Positions 13,201-23,600 of a stretch of 64,000 bases of DNA are shown in pieces. Under the pieces are notes generated by a model. It was not told the origin of the DNA, ran no database searches, and saw only the letters and a program-made list of their open reading frames with translations. The stretch is from Monocercomonoides exilis (taxonomy: Eukaryota; Preaxostyla; Oxymonadida; Polymastigidae), in contig LSRY02000024.1 in the NCBI GenBank assembly GCA_001643675.2, positions 684,001-748,000 on the forward strand. The letters are read 5' to 3'. Position 1 is the stretch's first letter. Each line of letters starts with the position of its first letter. The position numbers and the translations under genes were made by a program.

Positions 13201-14571
13201 GTGTCGCTGGCGAAACTGCAGGAGAAGGAGAAGGAGAAGGAAGAGAGGGAAGAGGAGAAGGAAGAGAGGAAAGAGGAGAAGGAGAAAGAGGAAAGAGAAG
13301 AAAGAGAAGAAGAGAAGAAGGAAGAGGAGAAGGAAAGAAAAGAGGAAGAAATGGAAGCTGAAGGAAAATCGGAAGAAGATGAGAAAGAAGAGAAGAAGAA
13401 GAAGAAGAAGAAAGAGAAAAAGGAGAAGAAAGAGAAGAAAGCGAAAGAGAAAGCGGAGAAAGAAGAAGCAGCAGCAGCTGAAGCTGAAAGGAAAGAAAGA
13501 GAAGAGGAAGAAAACGCAAAAGAAGACGAAAAAGAAGAAGAAGAGAAAGAGAAAGAAGAAGTGCCAACTGTTCTTGTTCCAGAAGACAGAAATGAAGAAG
13601 AAAAAGAAGGAGAAGAAGAAGGAGAAAAAGAAGCAAAAGAAAATTCACGTTCAACGCCTGCGCCACCACCAATGGATGAAGAAGAAGAAGAAGAAGAAGG
13701 AGAACGAAAAGAAGAAGAGAAAGAAGAAGCTAAACAAGCACCTCCAATTCCATTGCCTGCAGCTGATGATGACACATCCTCATCTTCAGAAAACGAAGAA
13801 AGTGAATCCAAAAAACCTCCACCTCCTCCACCTGTACCGCTTCAATCAAGCGATGATGAAGAAGATGGTGAAGATAAAGAAGGCAAAATTAATGAGAAAA
13901 ATAGCAAAAATAATCAAAAAGAAGGAGAAGAAGACAAACCTCGTCCTCCTCCGATCCCGTTGCCAGCAGCCAGTGATGATGAATCGAGTAGCGATGAAGA
14001 AGAAGCACCGCCGGCAAAACCTCCTCCTCCGATTTCTTCTCTTCCCCCAGATGATTCAGATAGCGATGAAGGAGAAGAAGGAGAAAGAGAAAGAGGAGAA
14101 GAAACAAAGGCAAAACCTCCTCCTATTGCAGCACTGCCTGATGATTCAGAGAGCGATGAAGAAGAAGGAGAAGGAGAAGGAAGAGGAGAAGAAGATGGTT
14201 CAAAAGCTAAGCCACCACCAATTCCTGTGTCGAGTCTTCCAGATGACTCAGATAGCGATGAAGAAGAAGGAGAAGAAGAAAAGAAAGAGAAAGAGAAAGT
14301 TAAACCACCTCCAATAGCTTCACTGCCAGATGATTCAGACAGCAGTAACGATGAAGACGAAGAAGATTCAAAAGCGAAACCTCCACCACCACCACCAATT
14401 CCTGTGTCAACAGGAGATGATGACGATGAAGATGATGATGATGATGATAAAGGCAATAATAACAATAACAAGAATGAAAGTGAATGTGCTGCTAAACCTC
14501 CTCCTCTGCCTCTTCCTGCTGATGATGACTCCAGCGATGACTCAGATGATGATAGCGAAGACGATTTTTGA
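7235..14571 (+). CDS. CYFIP: CYFIP/Sra-1/PIR121-like WAVE-complex subunit with long Pro/acidic tail
   Basis: Six exons: 7235-7477, 7551-7634, 7695-7862, 7934-8052, 8239-8695 and 9079-14571, phases all consistent, 2187 aa (animal CYFIP is about 1250). Sra-1/PIR121 holds WAVE in the WAVE regulatory complex and binds Rac to switch on Arp2/3-driven actin assembly. Diagnostic matches in order: RFITDGYQFAATMYGQR near residue 85, QKIHGITGSY near 225, PTQMFVIRSIIGIL, DLGQLWFRE near residue 721, then SLTLPWMLL and PLDLLTLLDLYNDA, and LWELCGDGLWMGMLVMVH near 1480. Low-complexity inserts (Ser runs, KKKKK, Gly/Ser) interrupt the fold. Residues of about 1740-2187 are extra: a Lys/Glu stretch, then about ten units of a PPPI..LPDDSDSDEEE repeat, ending SEDDF. 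Exons 1-4 are AT-rich; exons 5-6 are GC-richer. Family assignment is firm; the exact splice sites are by hand. Confidence 0.9.
13650..14568 (+). repeat. Coding repeat: Pro-rich/acidic units in the CYFIP tail
   Basis: About ten degenerate units of 20-35 codons, each with a short polyproline core (PPPI, PPPPI, PPPPPPI), a linker such as ASLP or PLPA, then an Asp/Ser/Glu cluster (DDSDSDEEEGE). Clear cores lie near 13666, 13740, 13816, 13942, 14023, 14116, 14212, 14305, 14380 and 14494. The units differ in length and in codons, so this is not a recent exact tandem duplication. Polyproline next to acid resembles the layout of WASP-family C-termini, but there is no WH2 motif. Confidence 0.8.
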
Positions 14572-15498
14572 TAATCTTTCAATACATTTCTGCTTCTGCT
14601 TCTGCTTCTTCTTCTGTTGTTTCTTTTTCTTTCACTTTTTCTTTTCAATTGGACAATTTATTTTATCTTTCTTTTCTATTTCTATTTCTTTTTCTTTTTC
14701 TTTTTCTTTTTCTTTTTCTTTTTCTTTTTCTTTTTCTTTTCAAACTTCCACTACTTTTTATTTTTTGTAATCTTATTCAAAATTTCAAAACGATCCTCGA
14801 TTATTATTTTTTTTTTTAATGTTTATTTATTTTTCGACTTTGCTTTTATTATGTTTTGTTCCATTTTCTTTTTATTTGTATGCCCCCTATTTTATTTTTT
14901 TCATATTTAAATTTTTATTTCATCTTTCCCAATCTTTGAATCTTCCCAAACGTTTCAATAAAGTTGTATGTTTCTATTTAAATGACTTCATTCTCACTTG
15001 TTTATAATCACTTTCTTTAAAACTGACATGTTGTTTTCGTGTATTTGTTGCTTGTTTCTTATGAGAATTTAAGATTATTTATTTCAATTATTCCAGTTTT
15101 TTTCCCTTCACCCATTTTTTTTCTTTTAATTTGTTTTGGTTTGTTGCTTTCATATCACCAGTTTTTTTCAATTGTTTCAAACTTAGCTTTTCTCATGTGT
15201 AATGAATATTATATTAATATCTTACCAACGTGTTATTCTTTATTTATACTGTATTTATAATTTCCGATTTCTTGCTCAAATGCAAATTTGAGTTTTAAAA
15301 GCATTGAAAATTATATTTAATGATAATCAAAATTAAAAATTTATTTGCAGCAAATTAAACTTAAACAAAACATGTTCCCACGCAGCAAAATTTCATTGTT
15401 GATTCATTTAATCGAACCATAATATTATTTTGTTCAGAAATGATGCAAAATTGAAATATGCGCGGGAATTTTTGTGCCATTTTCAGCACAATTTATAA
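14572..15498. other. Intergenic region with (TTTTTC)n microsatellite
   Basis: AT-rich, strongly pyrimidine-biased DNA between the CYFIP stop and the HAD phosphatase start. It holds a (TTTTTC)n tract at about 14688-14740. I see no convincing coding exon, RNA gene or element in it. Confidence 0.6.
14688..14740 (+). repeat. (TTTTTC)n microsatellite
   Basis: About nine tandem copies of TTTTTC just downstream of the CYFIP stop codon, probably in the 3' UTR or the spacer. Confidence 0.85.
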
Positions 15499-17151
15499 AT
15501 GAGTAAATATGTTAGCATTTCCCAACTCCTAAAGGATTATGATGATTTTTTCATTGATATTGATGGTTTTGTCCTTATTATGAAATGTTCTGAAAAATAA
15601 GAGTCTAATTATTCATTTCACTTCTCTAGGATCGATAACATATGGCAAAGCTTCACTTTCTGATTGTGCTCAATTTGTTCAAATTCTTCGCCAACAAAAG
15701 AAACACATTTTTTATATGACAAATGATTCTTCTATTTCACTTCCAAATTTGTTAAAAGCATTCAAACAACGCGTTGACGTGTTTAGTGCAGAAGAAGTTA
15801 TTTCTTCTGGTTGCATTGTTCGTGAATGGATATCTCAACGCAATCACAAAATGAATTCAAACGATAGAGAAAGTGAATCATCTGATACTTATCGATCTCA
15901 GAAAGGAATTCACAACATATTATTTCTTGGAGAGGACTCGCTGCACAGCTCACTCGAGAATGATGGAATGTGTGTTCAGAAATGTTCACAGACTGTATGT
16001 TTCAATGAGTTTTTAAAATGAAATGTTTTTTTTATCATTGTTTTGCTTAATCAGAGAAAAGATGACGAGTCATTTGCGTTTAATCAAGATGACATTGATG
16101 CTGTGATTGTTGGATGTAATCGTGATGTTGCACATGGTGAAATTGATCTTGTTTCAAGGGTTCTTTCAAAGTGTGCAATTTTGATATTTGATAAATTGTT
16201 AATAAAGAGGAAAATGTTAATTTCACATTCTTTCCCATAAATTTATAAAGTTCATCTGTGCTGTTCCTTTCTACAGACCCTGATGGACCTCACATGAAAT
16301 CGGACAAATGCTCAACAATAGCTGCAATTAAAGCTTCTTGTGGCAGAGACCCAATACTAATGTGTAAGCCTTCTTCGGTGTTTTGCAGCTACGCAAGGCA
16401 CAGGATGCAGATGCGTCATACGATGGATGGACAAATGTCGTTGGTTGTTTCATCCCGTGATTTTCCCTCCACGGGACGAGTGATTGTGATTGGTGACAGC
16501 ATCCACACTGATGTTGCTATGGGGCAGAAGTGTGGGTTTGACACTCTCCTAACTTTGGACGGAGCAACTTCTCCTCGTCGCATTTCTGAGTCATCCATTG
16601 TTCCAACGTATGTTGTTTCATCGTTGGGTGAGCTGGTAGATAGTATTGATCGATATGACAATGTTGATGAAATCGTCTTGGAGAGTAGGATGAGAAATGT
16701 GGAGGTTGATTCATTGAAGGAAAAAGATGGTAAACAGAAAGAGAGCTATCTTCATAGACAGTCATACCATCGTCATCATTTGGGTGATACATTGCACAAT
16801 GTTTTCTCAGAGTGGAATTCATCTTCGCCAGCAGCATTAGGTCTTTCTGGAACGCTTCATCCATATCCTAATTTTTCTTCTCTTGTTTGCAATCAGCATT
16901 CAGACTTATTGTCGGCTCATTCATCGTCATCCACTCATACCTCTTCGTTATCACCTTCAAATTCATCAAAATTGTCAAATTCTTGTTCTCCGCCAGCAGA
17001 ATTTAAGTCTTCTCGATGCTTGTTGCCTCAAAATCCATGCTCGTATTTATGTTGTTCATCACCTTCTCTGGTTCCAGCGTTTTCTCCTCTTCCTTGTAAT
17101 GTGTCACCAATGTTTTCTTCTTTATCTCCGTCAGTTTCGCCTATGTCCTAA
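15499..17151 (+). CDS. HAD-superfamily phosphatase (phosphoglycolate / 4-nitrophenyl phosphatase type)
   Basis: Four exons: 15499-15565, 15630-15994, 16055-16170 and 16251-17151, 482 aa, in phase 1, 0 and 2 across the introns. The first intron splits the catalytic loop, giving FFIDIDGSITYG after splicing. Motif I is DIDG (nucleophile and acid/base Asp). Motif II is FYMTNDSS. The C2 cap follows with VLFLSTDPDGPH, matching the family 'FI.TN.D'. Motif III Lys is in MCKPSS, and motif IV is VIGDSIHTD with the Mg-binding acids. All catalytic residues are present, so an active Mg-dependent phosphatase is likely, with phosphoglycolate, a related metabolite or a phosphoprotein as substrate. Compared with the roughly 320-aa family, it has an extra polar insert in the cap (NDRESESSDTYRSQKG) and an added Ser-rich C-terminal tail of about 150 residues. 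Confidence 0.86.
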
Positions 17152-17955
17152 TTTTCTTGTATTTAAATTCATAAATAAGCTTTTTAATAACGGTATATAT
17201 TTATAAATTTTAGCAGTGTTTTTTTTTTTTTTTTTTTTTATTCTCCATTATCTTTACAGATTGATATTTTTGTAATAATCATAAAGTTTGACTCCCAAAA
17301 AAATCAAACAATAAAAAATTTTTTTCTTTATAGCATTTTTTGTAGATTTGTTTTTTTATAAAATGGAAATTTTTTCAATATTATTTCTCTTTTTTTAAAA
17401 AAATATTAAGTTACACCAAAAATTATTCAATTTCGAAAAAATAATATTGGCAGAATGTTTTTTTATTTCTTCACACTGGAGGTCAGAAATAATAATGTTG
17501 TTGTTTAATAAGTGGCATATTATTTTTCTTGAGTATAACTTGAAATGATTAAATGTATTGAGATTGAATTTGTTGCTTTATGAATTTTGTTCCACACAAC
17601 TCAAACAAAGATTTTTCTCAACTTTTTTTTTTTATATATCACTATTATTATGAATGAGAAAGTCAAATTTTTAATTATCCAATATCAGAAATAGTTTGTA
17701 GAAAATCATTGTTTTTTCGAAAATGCAAAAATATTGTCCCAATTTATTAATAGAAATTTTTTTTGATTTTCTAATAAATGACTTTTCTGTGGAATAGAAA
17801 GAATCTCATTCACACAACGAAAAAAATTCGATCGGAAATAAAATGCTGTGAAGTCATCTCTTTTGAACATTATAAGTTGATAGTTTTCAGTTTCAAAAAC
17901 AGAAAATATTTCTTTGATGGAAATCTTGAAAATCCGAATTTCATTTATTAAGTTG

Positions 17956-18419
17956 ATATGGATGATTATTCTTGAATCCATATTTTTTCTTTTTACAAAA
18001 TTTCTATTTTAAAATTCACTTTGAACATTGAAAAATTCACACTGCAAAGTTATTTCTCATTTCAAAGAGAGTTTCAATATGATATGGGTTATTCTTTTTG
18101 AAAAGTCGCGAATGTTTAATTTTCAAATAAATCAAAAATTTCATATTTTGCTCAAATTATTTTAAACATTCAACAAACTTCTTTTATATGGAATCTATTT
18201 CTGAATAATGCCATTTCACACATTCTTAAGAAGATTAGTGAGTGGAAACAGAAATCAGAGCAGAATAAGAAATATTTGATTTATTTGAAAATGAAACATT
18301 TGTGACTTTTCAAAAAGAATCACCCATATATTTGAATGAATAATTCCATTCTAAAGAAACAAAAATTTTGAAAAAGCAACACTTAGAAAATAGTTATGAT
18401 TTCTTGAATAATCACCCAA
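17956..18419. mobile_element. MITE-like element with imperfect TIRs, split by a second element
   Basis: The left end reads ATATGGATGATTATTC and the right end is the inverse of ATTTGGGTGATTATTC, ending near 18419. The same terminal motif bounds other elements in the window. No transposase is inside. The element at 18082-18329 lies within it, which suggests nesting. The outer boundaries are approximate. Confidence 0.5.
18082..18329. mobile_element. 248-bp MITE-like element with about 55-bp TIRs
   Basis: The left terminus (ATATGGGTTATTCTTTTTG, continuing through AAAAGTCGCGAATG) and the right terminus (inverse of ATATGGGTGATTCTTTTTG, then AAAAGTCACAAATG) pair over about 55 bp with a few mismatches, ending in AAATAAATCAAA on both inner sides. 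It is non-coding and fits a MITE. No clear target-site duplication was found. Confidence 0.65.
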
Positions 18420-18902
18420 ATAAAAACAAAAAATAGAAATATCATATTGAACCAGGTTTGTATTCCCGTTAAATGTTCATTGATATCTTTTTCTTGTCAA
18501 TTTTTGTTTTTGATGAAGATCTTAAGAATTGGGATGAAATTTCAGGTTTTGTGAAAAAAAAACAAAGATTTGTTCCAAACTTTTTCTCATCATCTCATTA
18601 CAAGTCAAACATTCCAATGCATAATAATGAAGAAAATTTTAAAAAATTGAGAAAAACAAAAGAAATTATTGAGAGGAACAATATTCATGAAGCAAAAAAT
18701 TTCGTCCCAATTTTCAATTAATTTTTGATCATTTGTTTTGTCAATTTTGGTCTTTCTTTCTTTGTTTGTTTATTTTTAACAATAAGGTTATGAAACAAAT
18801 ATGACGACCTTTAATAATTCCAAATATTATTTGTAATTTACTGTTTCTCGATTGTTTTTCACATTTCATCGTTTTCATACAAAAAATTTGAAAAACTGAA
18901 AA
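18331..18902 (+). repeat. Left arm of a 572-bp inverted repeat
   Basis: This segment recurs in reverse complement at 19162-19733. Every portion I compared matched, including an identical 82-codon open frame in each arm (18473-18721 here). The spacer between the arms is 259 bp. The outer edge abuts the right end of the element at 18082-18329. Confidence 0.9.
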
Positions 18903-19161
18903 ATTTAAGCCAATGATGCTTACAAAATGTTATTGGTGAGGTGTTTGAAAAGAAAAATGATTGTTCGATGTCTTTATTCGGTCAAAACTCGTGTCATATT
19001 GTTGCTTTCATTGCACACATCAAATACTGAAAATGACGAAAATATTAAATTATGCATTCAATAAAATTAAAAATGACTTATAATGAAGATCTCCAATGCA
19101 ATATTTCTTATTTGCATGTATTGCAACATACAAATCTTTGTATCAAATAAATGAATTAAAA

Positions 19162-19729
19162 TTTTCAGTTTTTCAAATTTTTTGTATGAAAACGATGAAA
19201 TGTGAAAAACAATCGAGAAACAGTAAATTACAAATAATATTTGGAATTATTAAAGGTCGTCATATTTGTTTCATAACCTTATTGTTAAAAATAAACAAAC
19301 AAAGAAAGAAAGACCAAAATTGACAAAACAAATGATCAAAAATTAATTGAAAATTGGGACGAAATTTTTTGCTTCATGAATATTGTTCCTCTCAATAATT
19401 TCTTTTGTTTTTCTCAATTTTTTAAAATTTTCTTCATTATTATGCATTGGAATGTTTGACTTGTAATGAGATGATGAGAAAAAGTTTGGAACAAATCTTT
19501 GTTTTTTTTTCACAAAACCTGAAATTTCATCCCAATTCTTAAGATCTTCATCAAAAACAAAAATTGACAAGAAAAAGATATCAATGAACATTTAACGGGA
19601 ATACAAACCTGGTTCAATATGATATTTCTATTTTTTGTTTTTATTTGGGTGATTATTCAAGAAATCATAACTATTTTCTAAGTGTTGCTTTTTCAAAATT
19701 TTTGTTTCTTTAGAATGGAATTATTCATT

Positions 19730-19733
<4 letters not shown>
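19162..19733 (-). repeat. Right arm of a 572-bp inverted repeat, followed by poly-A
   Basis: Reverse complement of 18331-18902 without gaps at either end. The outer edge runs directly into a 34-nt A tract (19731-19764). The 82-codon frame at 19343-19591 on the minus strand repeats the one in the left arm. It shows no recognisable domain and is probably not a gene. Confidence 0.9.
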
Positions 19734-19765
<32 letters not shown>

Positions 19766-19797
19766 GTTTGGAAAAAATGTCCGGATTGAAAAATCAC
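19643..19797. mobile_element. Possible short element with the same terminal motif
   Basis: A forward copy of the terminal motif (ATTTGGGTGATTATTC) near 19643 faces an inverted copy (AATCACCCTATTTG) near 19784-19797, with the A tract between them. This may be a remnant of the element family that also bounds 17956-18419. Confidence 0.35.
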
Positions 19798-20222
19798 CCT
19801 ATTTGAAAAGATGGAAGAAGAAGGATACATATGATACATCGAAAAATAGAATTATTGTTCTTCAAAAGGGTAACTTTGTCAATATTTTTATTTGATTCAT
19901 AATATTGAAGATAGCATTGTTAATGACTTTATATAAAATTTAAAATCACTTCATTTGACTTTTCAGCAAACTTGTGAAACTCTTTTGCACGCCTTTTATT
20001 TTTATTTTTATTTTATTTTTTTTCAACATTTTTGATAAAGTGATGTGATAATAGCGTTTGTGCATTTTGCTTTCCATGTGTTTTTTTGATTTTCATTTTT
20101 TTAACACTCACCATAAAAAATGTTTTTCGCACCCATTTCCTTAAATATTTATCAAAGTGTTATTTTATGAAAAAGAAAGAAGGTTTTCAAATTATGTTTA
20201 AAACATGAACACCTTTTTAAAT

Positions 20223-20224
<2 letters not shown>

Positions 20225-20264
<40 letters not shown>
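20225..20264 (+). repeat. Poly-T tract, 40 nt
   Basis: Uninterrupted T run in the spacer. On the minus strand it is a poly-A tract about 370 bp downstream of the stop of the giant beta-helix gene. Confidence 0.9.
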
Positions 20265-20265
<1 letters not shown>

Positions 20266-20637
20266 AATCATGAATTCAGAAAATTAATAACAATGCTTTT
20301 TCACAGATTTGTTGAACAATGATCATAATAAACTTAAAAAAAGCAATTTTAAATATGTCTTTGAAATGACTGCCTACACACATATTTTTGATGATGGAGT
20401 GCTGCAATAGCCACATTCGAGGAATGATGCCAAGTGCAGCTCGTCAAACACCATCAATGAAATACCACCAACGAAAAAAATGAATGAAAAAGAAAAGAAT
20501 AGAAATGCTGTTCAACAATTAGACTTACAAAAAGAACAGTTTTGTTGATGTTGGAAACTCATCATTTTTTTCATTTTGAGATTTTGCTTAATTTTTGCTC
20601 ACATTCATTATCTGAACGTTTTTATCCATGTGCATTT

Positions 20638-23600
20638 CTATTCCATTGAGCTTTCTCCAATCTCATCTTCGCTTTCTTCTTCCTCAGCTGTGCCTCCACT
20701 CATATACACCCCAATTGCATCAGACACAGTCAACATTGCTGCATTCGCTGGAAAACGCTCAATGCATGCTCGCTTCACATTCATCAGAGTCGGCCGATCA
20801 CTTGCTCGGCTCGAAACACACGCCTTCACTGCCTCCTTCCATTTGCTCCCTCCGACTCTCTCCAAATCCGGCCTCTCTCCATTCACAATCTTCTGCCCTG
20901 CCACTTCGGCCTCAAACTCACCAAACGGGATCTGAAGAGTCAGACACTCCCACAGCATCATCCCGATCGAAAACACAACTGACTCCTTTGTTGCCCCCAT
21001 CTTCTTGTTCATCTGCAGCTCTGGCGCCTTCCATCTCAGACATTCTTTTTTGAAAACATCATCCTCCTCAAATGCAGATGATGGAAGAGAATCTTCATCG
21101 TCATCATCATCATCACTGGCAGATGTCACAACTGTTGTTGATGAGATGGATGAAGAATCTGAATCATCATCAGATGAAAGGAAATCAGAGTGCATCACAA
21201 TACAAATGACCATGCGTTCTGAGAATAATACAATGTGTGGACTCAAGTTGGAAAGCGATTGAAGAGGATTTTCCATTTCATCAAATGAGTGTTGAGCGAG
21301 ATTGGCCACCCAAAACAGCACCTGAGCAGCTGTTTGTTCTCTTTCTTGCAAACTCCCAATTGCCATCTCCTTTTTCTCATTCCTTCCATGAAGCAGCATG
21401 TACAGAGAATCCCTTAAGTCCACGATCAGTTTCTCATGAGGCGATGAGCAGGCCATCACATCCACAAGATTCGACATGGACGATGTTGTTGGGCACAGAT
21501 CCTCCCCTCGAACAAAAGTTGAATCTGAATCAGTTGTTGAGGTGGATGAAACAGATGGCGAAGGTGTTCGTTTTCTTGTCTCTTCTTCCTCAACTTTTTC
21601 CAATGCCCATTCAGGGATCTTGTCTGAATCTTTCCCCAGAATATATTCAGTCGATCCACATTCACTCAGCCAATGCTCTGATGACTCTGAATGCCTCAAG
21701 CTTTTCTCGAACACTCTCTTTTTGATCCTTTCTTCATTCTTCTTCTCTGCCTCCCTTTCTGCTCTTCTCCACTGCTCCTCTGGTGACATCTCCATCGTTA
21801 CCATCTCAATCAACTTCGGATCCTTCTTCACCGTGTCATTTACAATCTCTCTCAGATCTTTGTTTTCGTTCTTCACCTTTCTCCATCGAATTGTTGAAAT
21901 TACTGCAACAATTAGAATGACAAGAAGCACAAAAGCCATGATTATAACAATCAACAGCCAATAAGATTTCTTTTCTTTTCCTCCTTCAACAATCCTTTCC
22001 TCCCCATTTGTTTTGGGTTCGCTTCTGTTCTTCACAATAAATTCATTTGTTGATGAAGGAGATTCAGCATTCCCAAACAGGATGCACACACTCACTTCTG
22101 CATTTTCGTTTTCATTTCTGATTCCTGCAGTGCTTGTCCATCCAAACGCCATCCCCTCAGAAACATATCCCTCTTCCTCAAACACCCCTTTCTCCACATG
22201 AGCTTCTTCACCCATTCTCTTCTCCACTTTGAATGATAGGTTGCATGGAAGCAACAACTCCCCCACAAACACCACTTTCTCTCTCTCTCCAACTTCCTCC
22301 ACCTCCACCTCCACTTTCTCCACTCGTGGAATGAACAGCACAGATTCTCTCGCTGCCAGAATTCCTCCCACATCACATCCTTCATTCACCATCCACATCG
22401 ATGATCCCTTCTCCATCCCATCTCCCCCACGAAGGCTCACCACTTCAACCCTCCCTCCCTCTCTGCACCACATGTTTCTCCGAGCAGACGGATACTTCGC
22501 AACTCCTTCCCCATTCCCTTCAAGCTCACTCTTCGCAATCTTCACACTCCCTCCACTGGCACTCATCCCTCCCTCACCACAGTTCGCAATCCTCGTCTCC
22601 ATCACAACCCCTGCGCTCTTTCTCACCTCCACAGCTGACTCATTCCACCTGCACACCCCTTTCTCATTTCCTTCTCCTCCTTCTTCATTCATCCACTCCT
22701 CTCTTTCATCCTTCTCCTCATTCCCTGTCCCATCCACCATGCATGCTTCCATCTCCAACTCACATCCTCCTCTCACACGCACTGCACTCCCTTCTCCTCT
22801 CCTCCTCCCCCATCTCTCAAACGAACAGTTCACGCACTCTGTCTTTGCTCCTCGCCCTTCTCCATGCAGCACACTTCCCTCACTCTTCGAAACACTCACA
22901 TTCACAAGCTCCACACACCACATCCTCATCTTCCCTCCTTCCCCTTCTCCATTCAATGCCCCATTTCCCTTCACACTCACACAGCTCGCTCCTCCACGCA
23001 ATCTCACATCTTTCATGACAATCTCCTTCATCTCCACTCTCCCTTCACCATCCACCCTCACAACATCTCCCTCACTCTCCACATCCCCAATCGCACACTC
23101 CCGCAACGCTCCATTGCTCCCACTCCCAAACACCAACACCCCCTTCCCACACTCCATTTGCTCCACCATACCCCCACGCATCTCAAACACTCCTCCACAT
23201 ATCCTCATCACATCACACATCAGGACTCCCCTTTGCTCCGCAAACCTCGCTGCACACCCTGTCATCACAAGTGTTCCGTTCACTTGCTGAAGCACACTTC
23301 CATCCCTTCCCTCAAAGTGCATCCCGATTTCAAACACACAGTCCACCGCCTCACTCTCATTCACAAAACACACCACCCCTTCCTCCAACACTTCTGCTTC
23401 ATCCACCTCATCCACACTCACAATGCACTTCTTCCCCCGCTTCCAAGATCGGATGCACACATCTCCCACAGTCGTCTTCTCCATCACAACCCCTTTCTCC
23501 ACAATCCACATCGTGCTCCCTGCTCCTCTTTCCATGTGCCTCATCCCACCTGAAACACTCCGACACGCCTCACTATCTGATCCACACAGCCTCCCATCCT

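Larger units (their letters stand above)
17152..20637. other. Gene-poor, element-rich intergenic region
   Basis: About 3.5 kb of AT-rich DNA with no credible gene. It contains homopolymer tracts (T at 17219-17239, A at 19731-19764, T at 20225-20264), nested short elements with inverted termini, and a large inverted repeat, listed separately. A 91-codon minus-strand frame at 17706-17981 begins inside an element terminus and looks fortuitous. Confidence 0.6.

Noticed and set aside
17706-17981. 91-codon minus-strand frame
   Set aside because: It begins in an element terminus and has no recognisable features or conserved neighbours.
18473-18721. 82-codon frame in each inverted-repeat arm as a gene pair
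   Set aside because: AT-rich, no domain, no splice signals, and its identity is explained by the inverted repeat.
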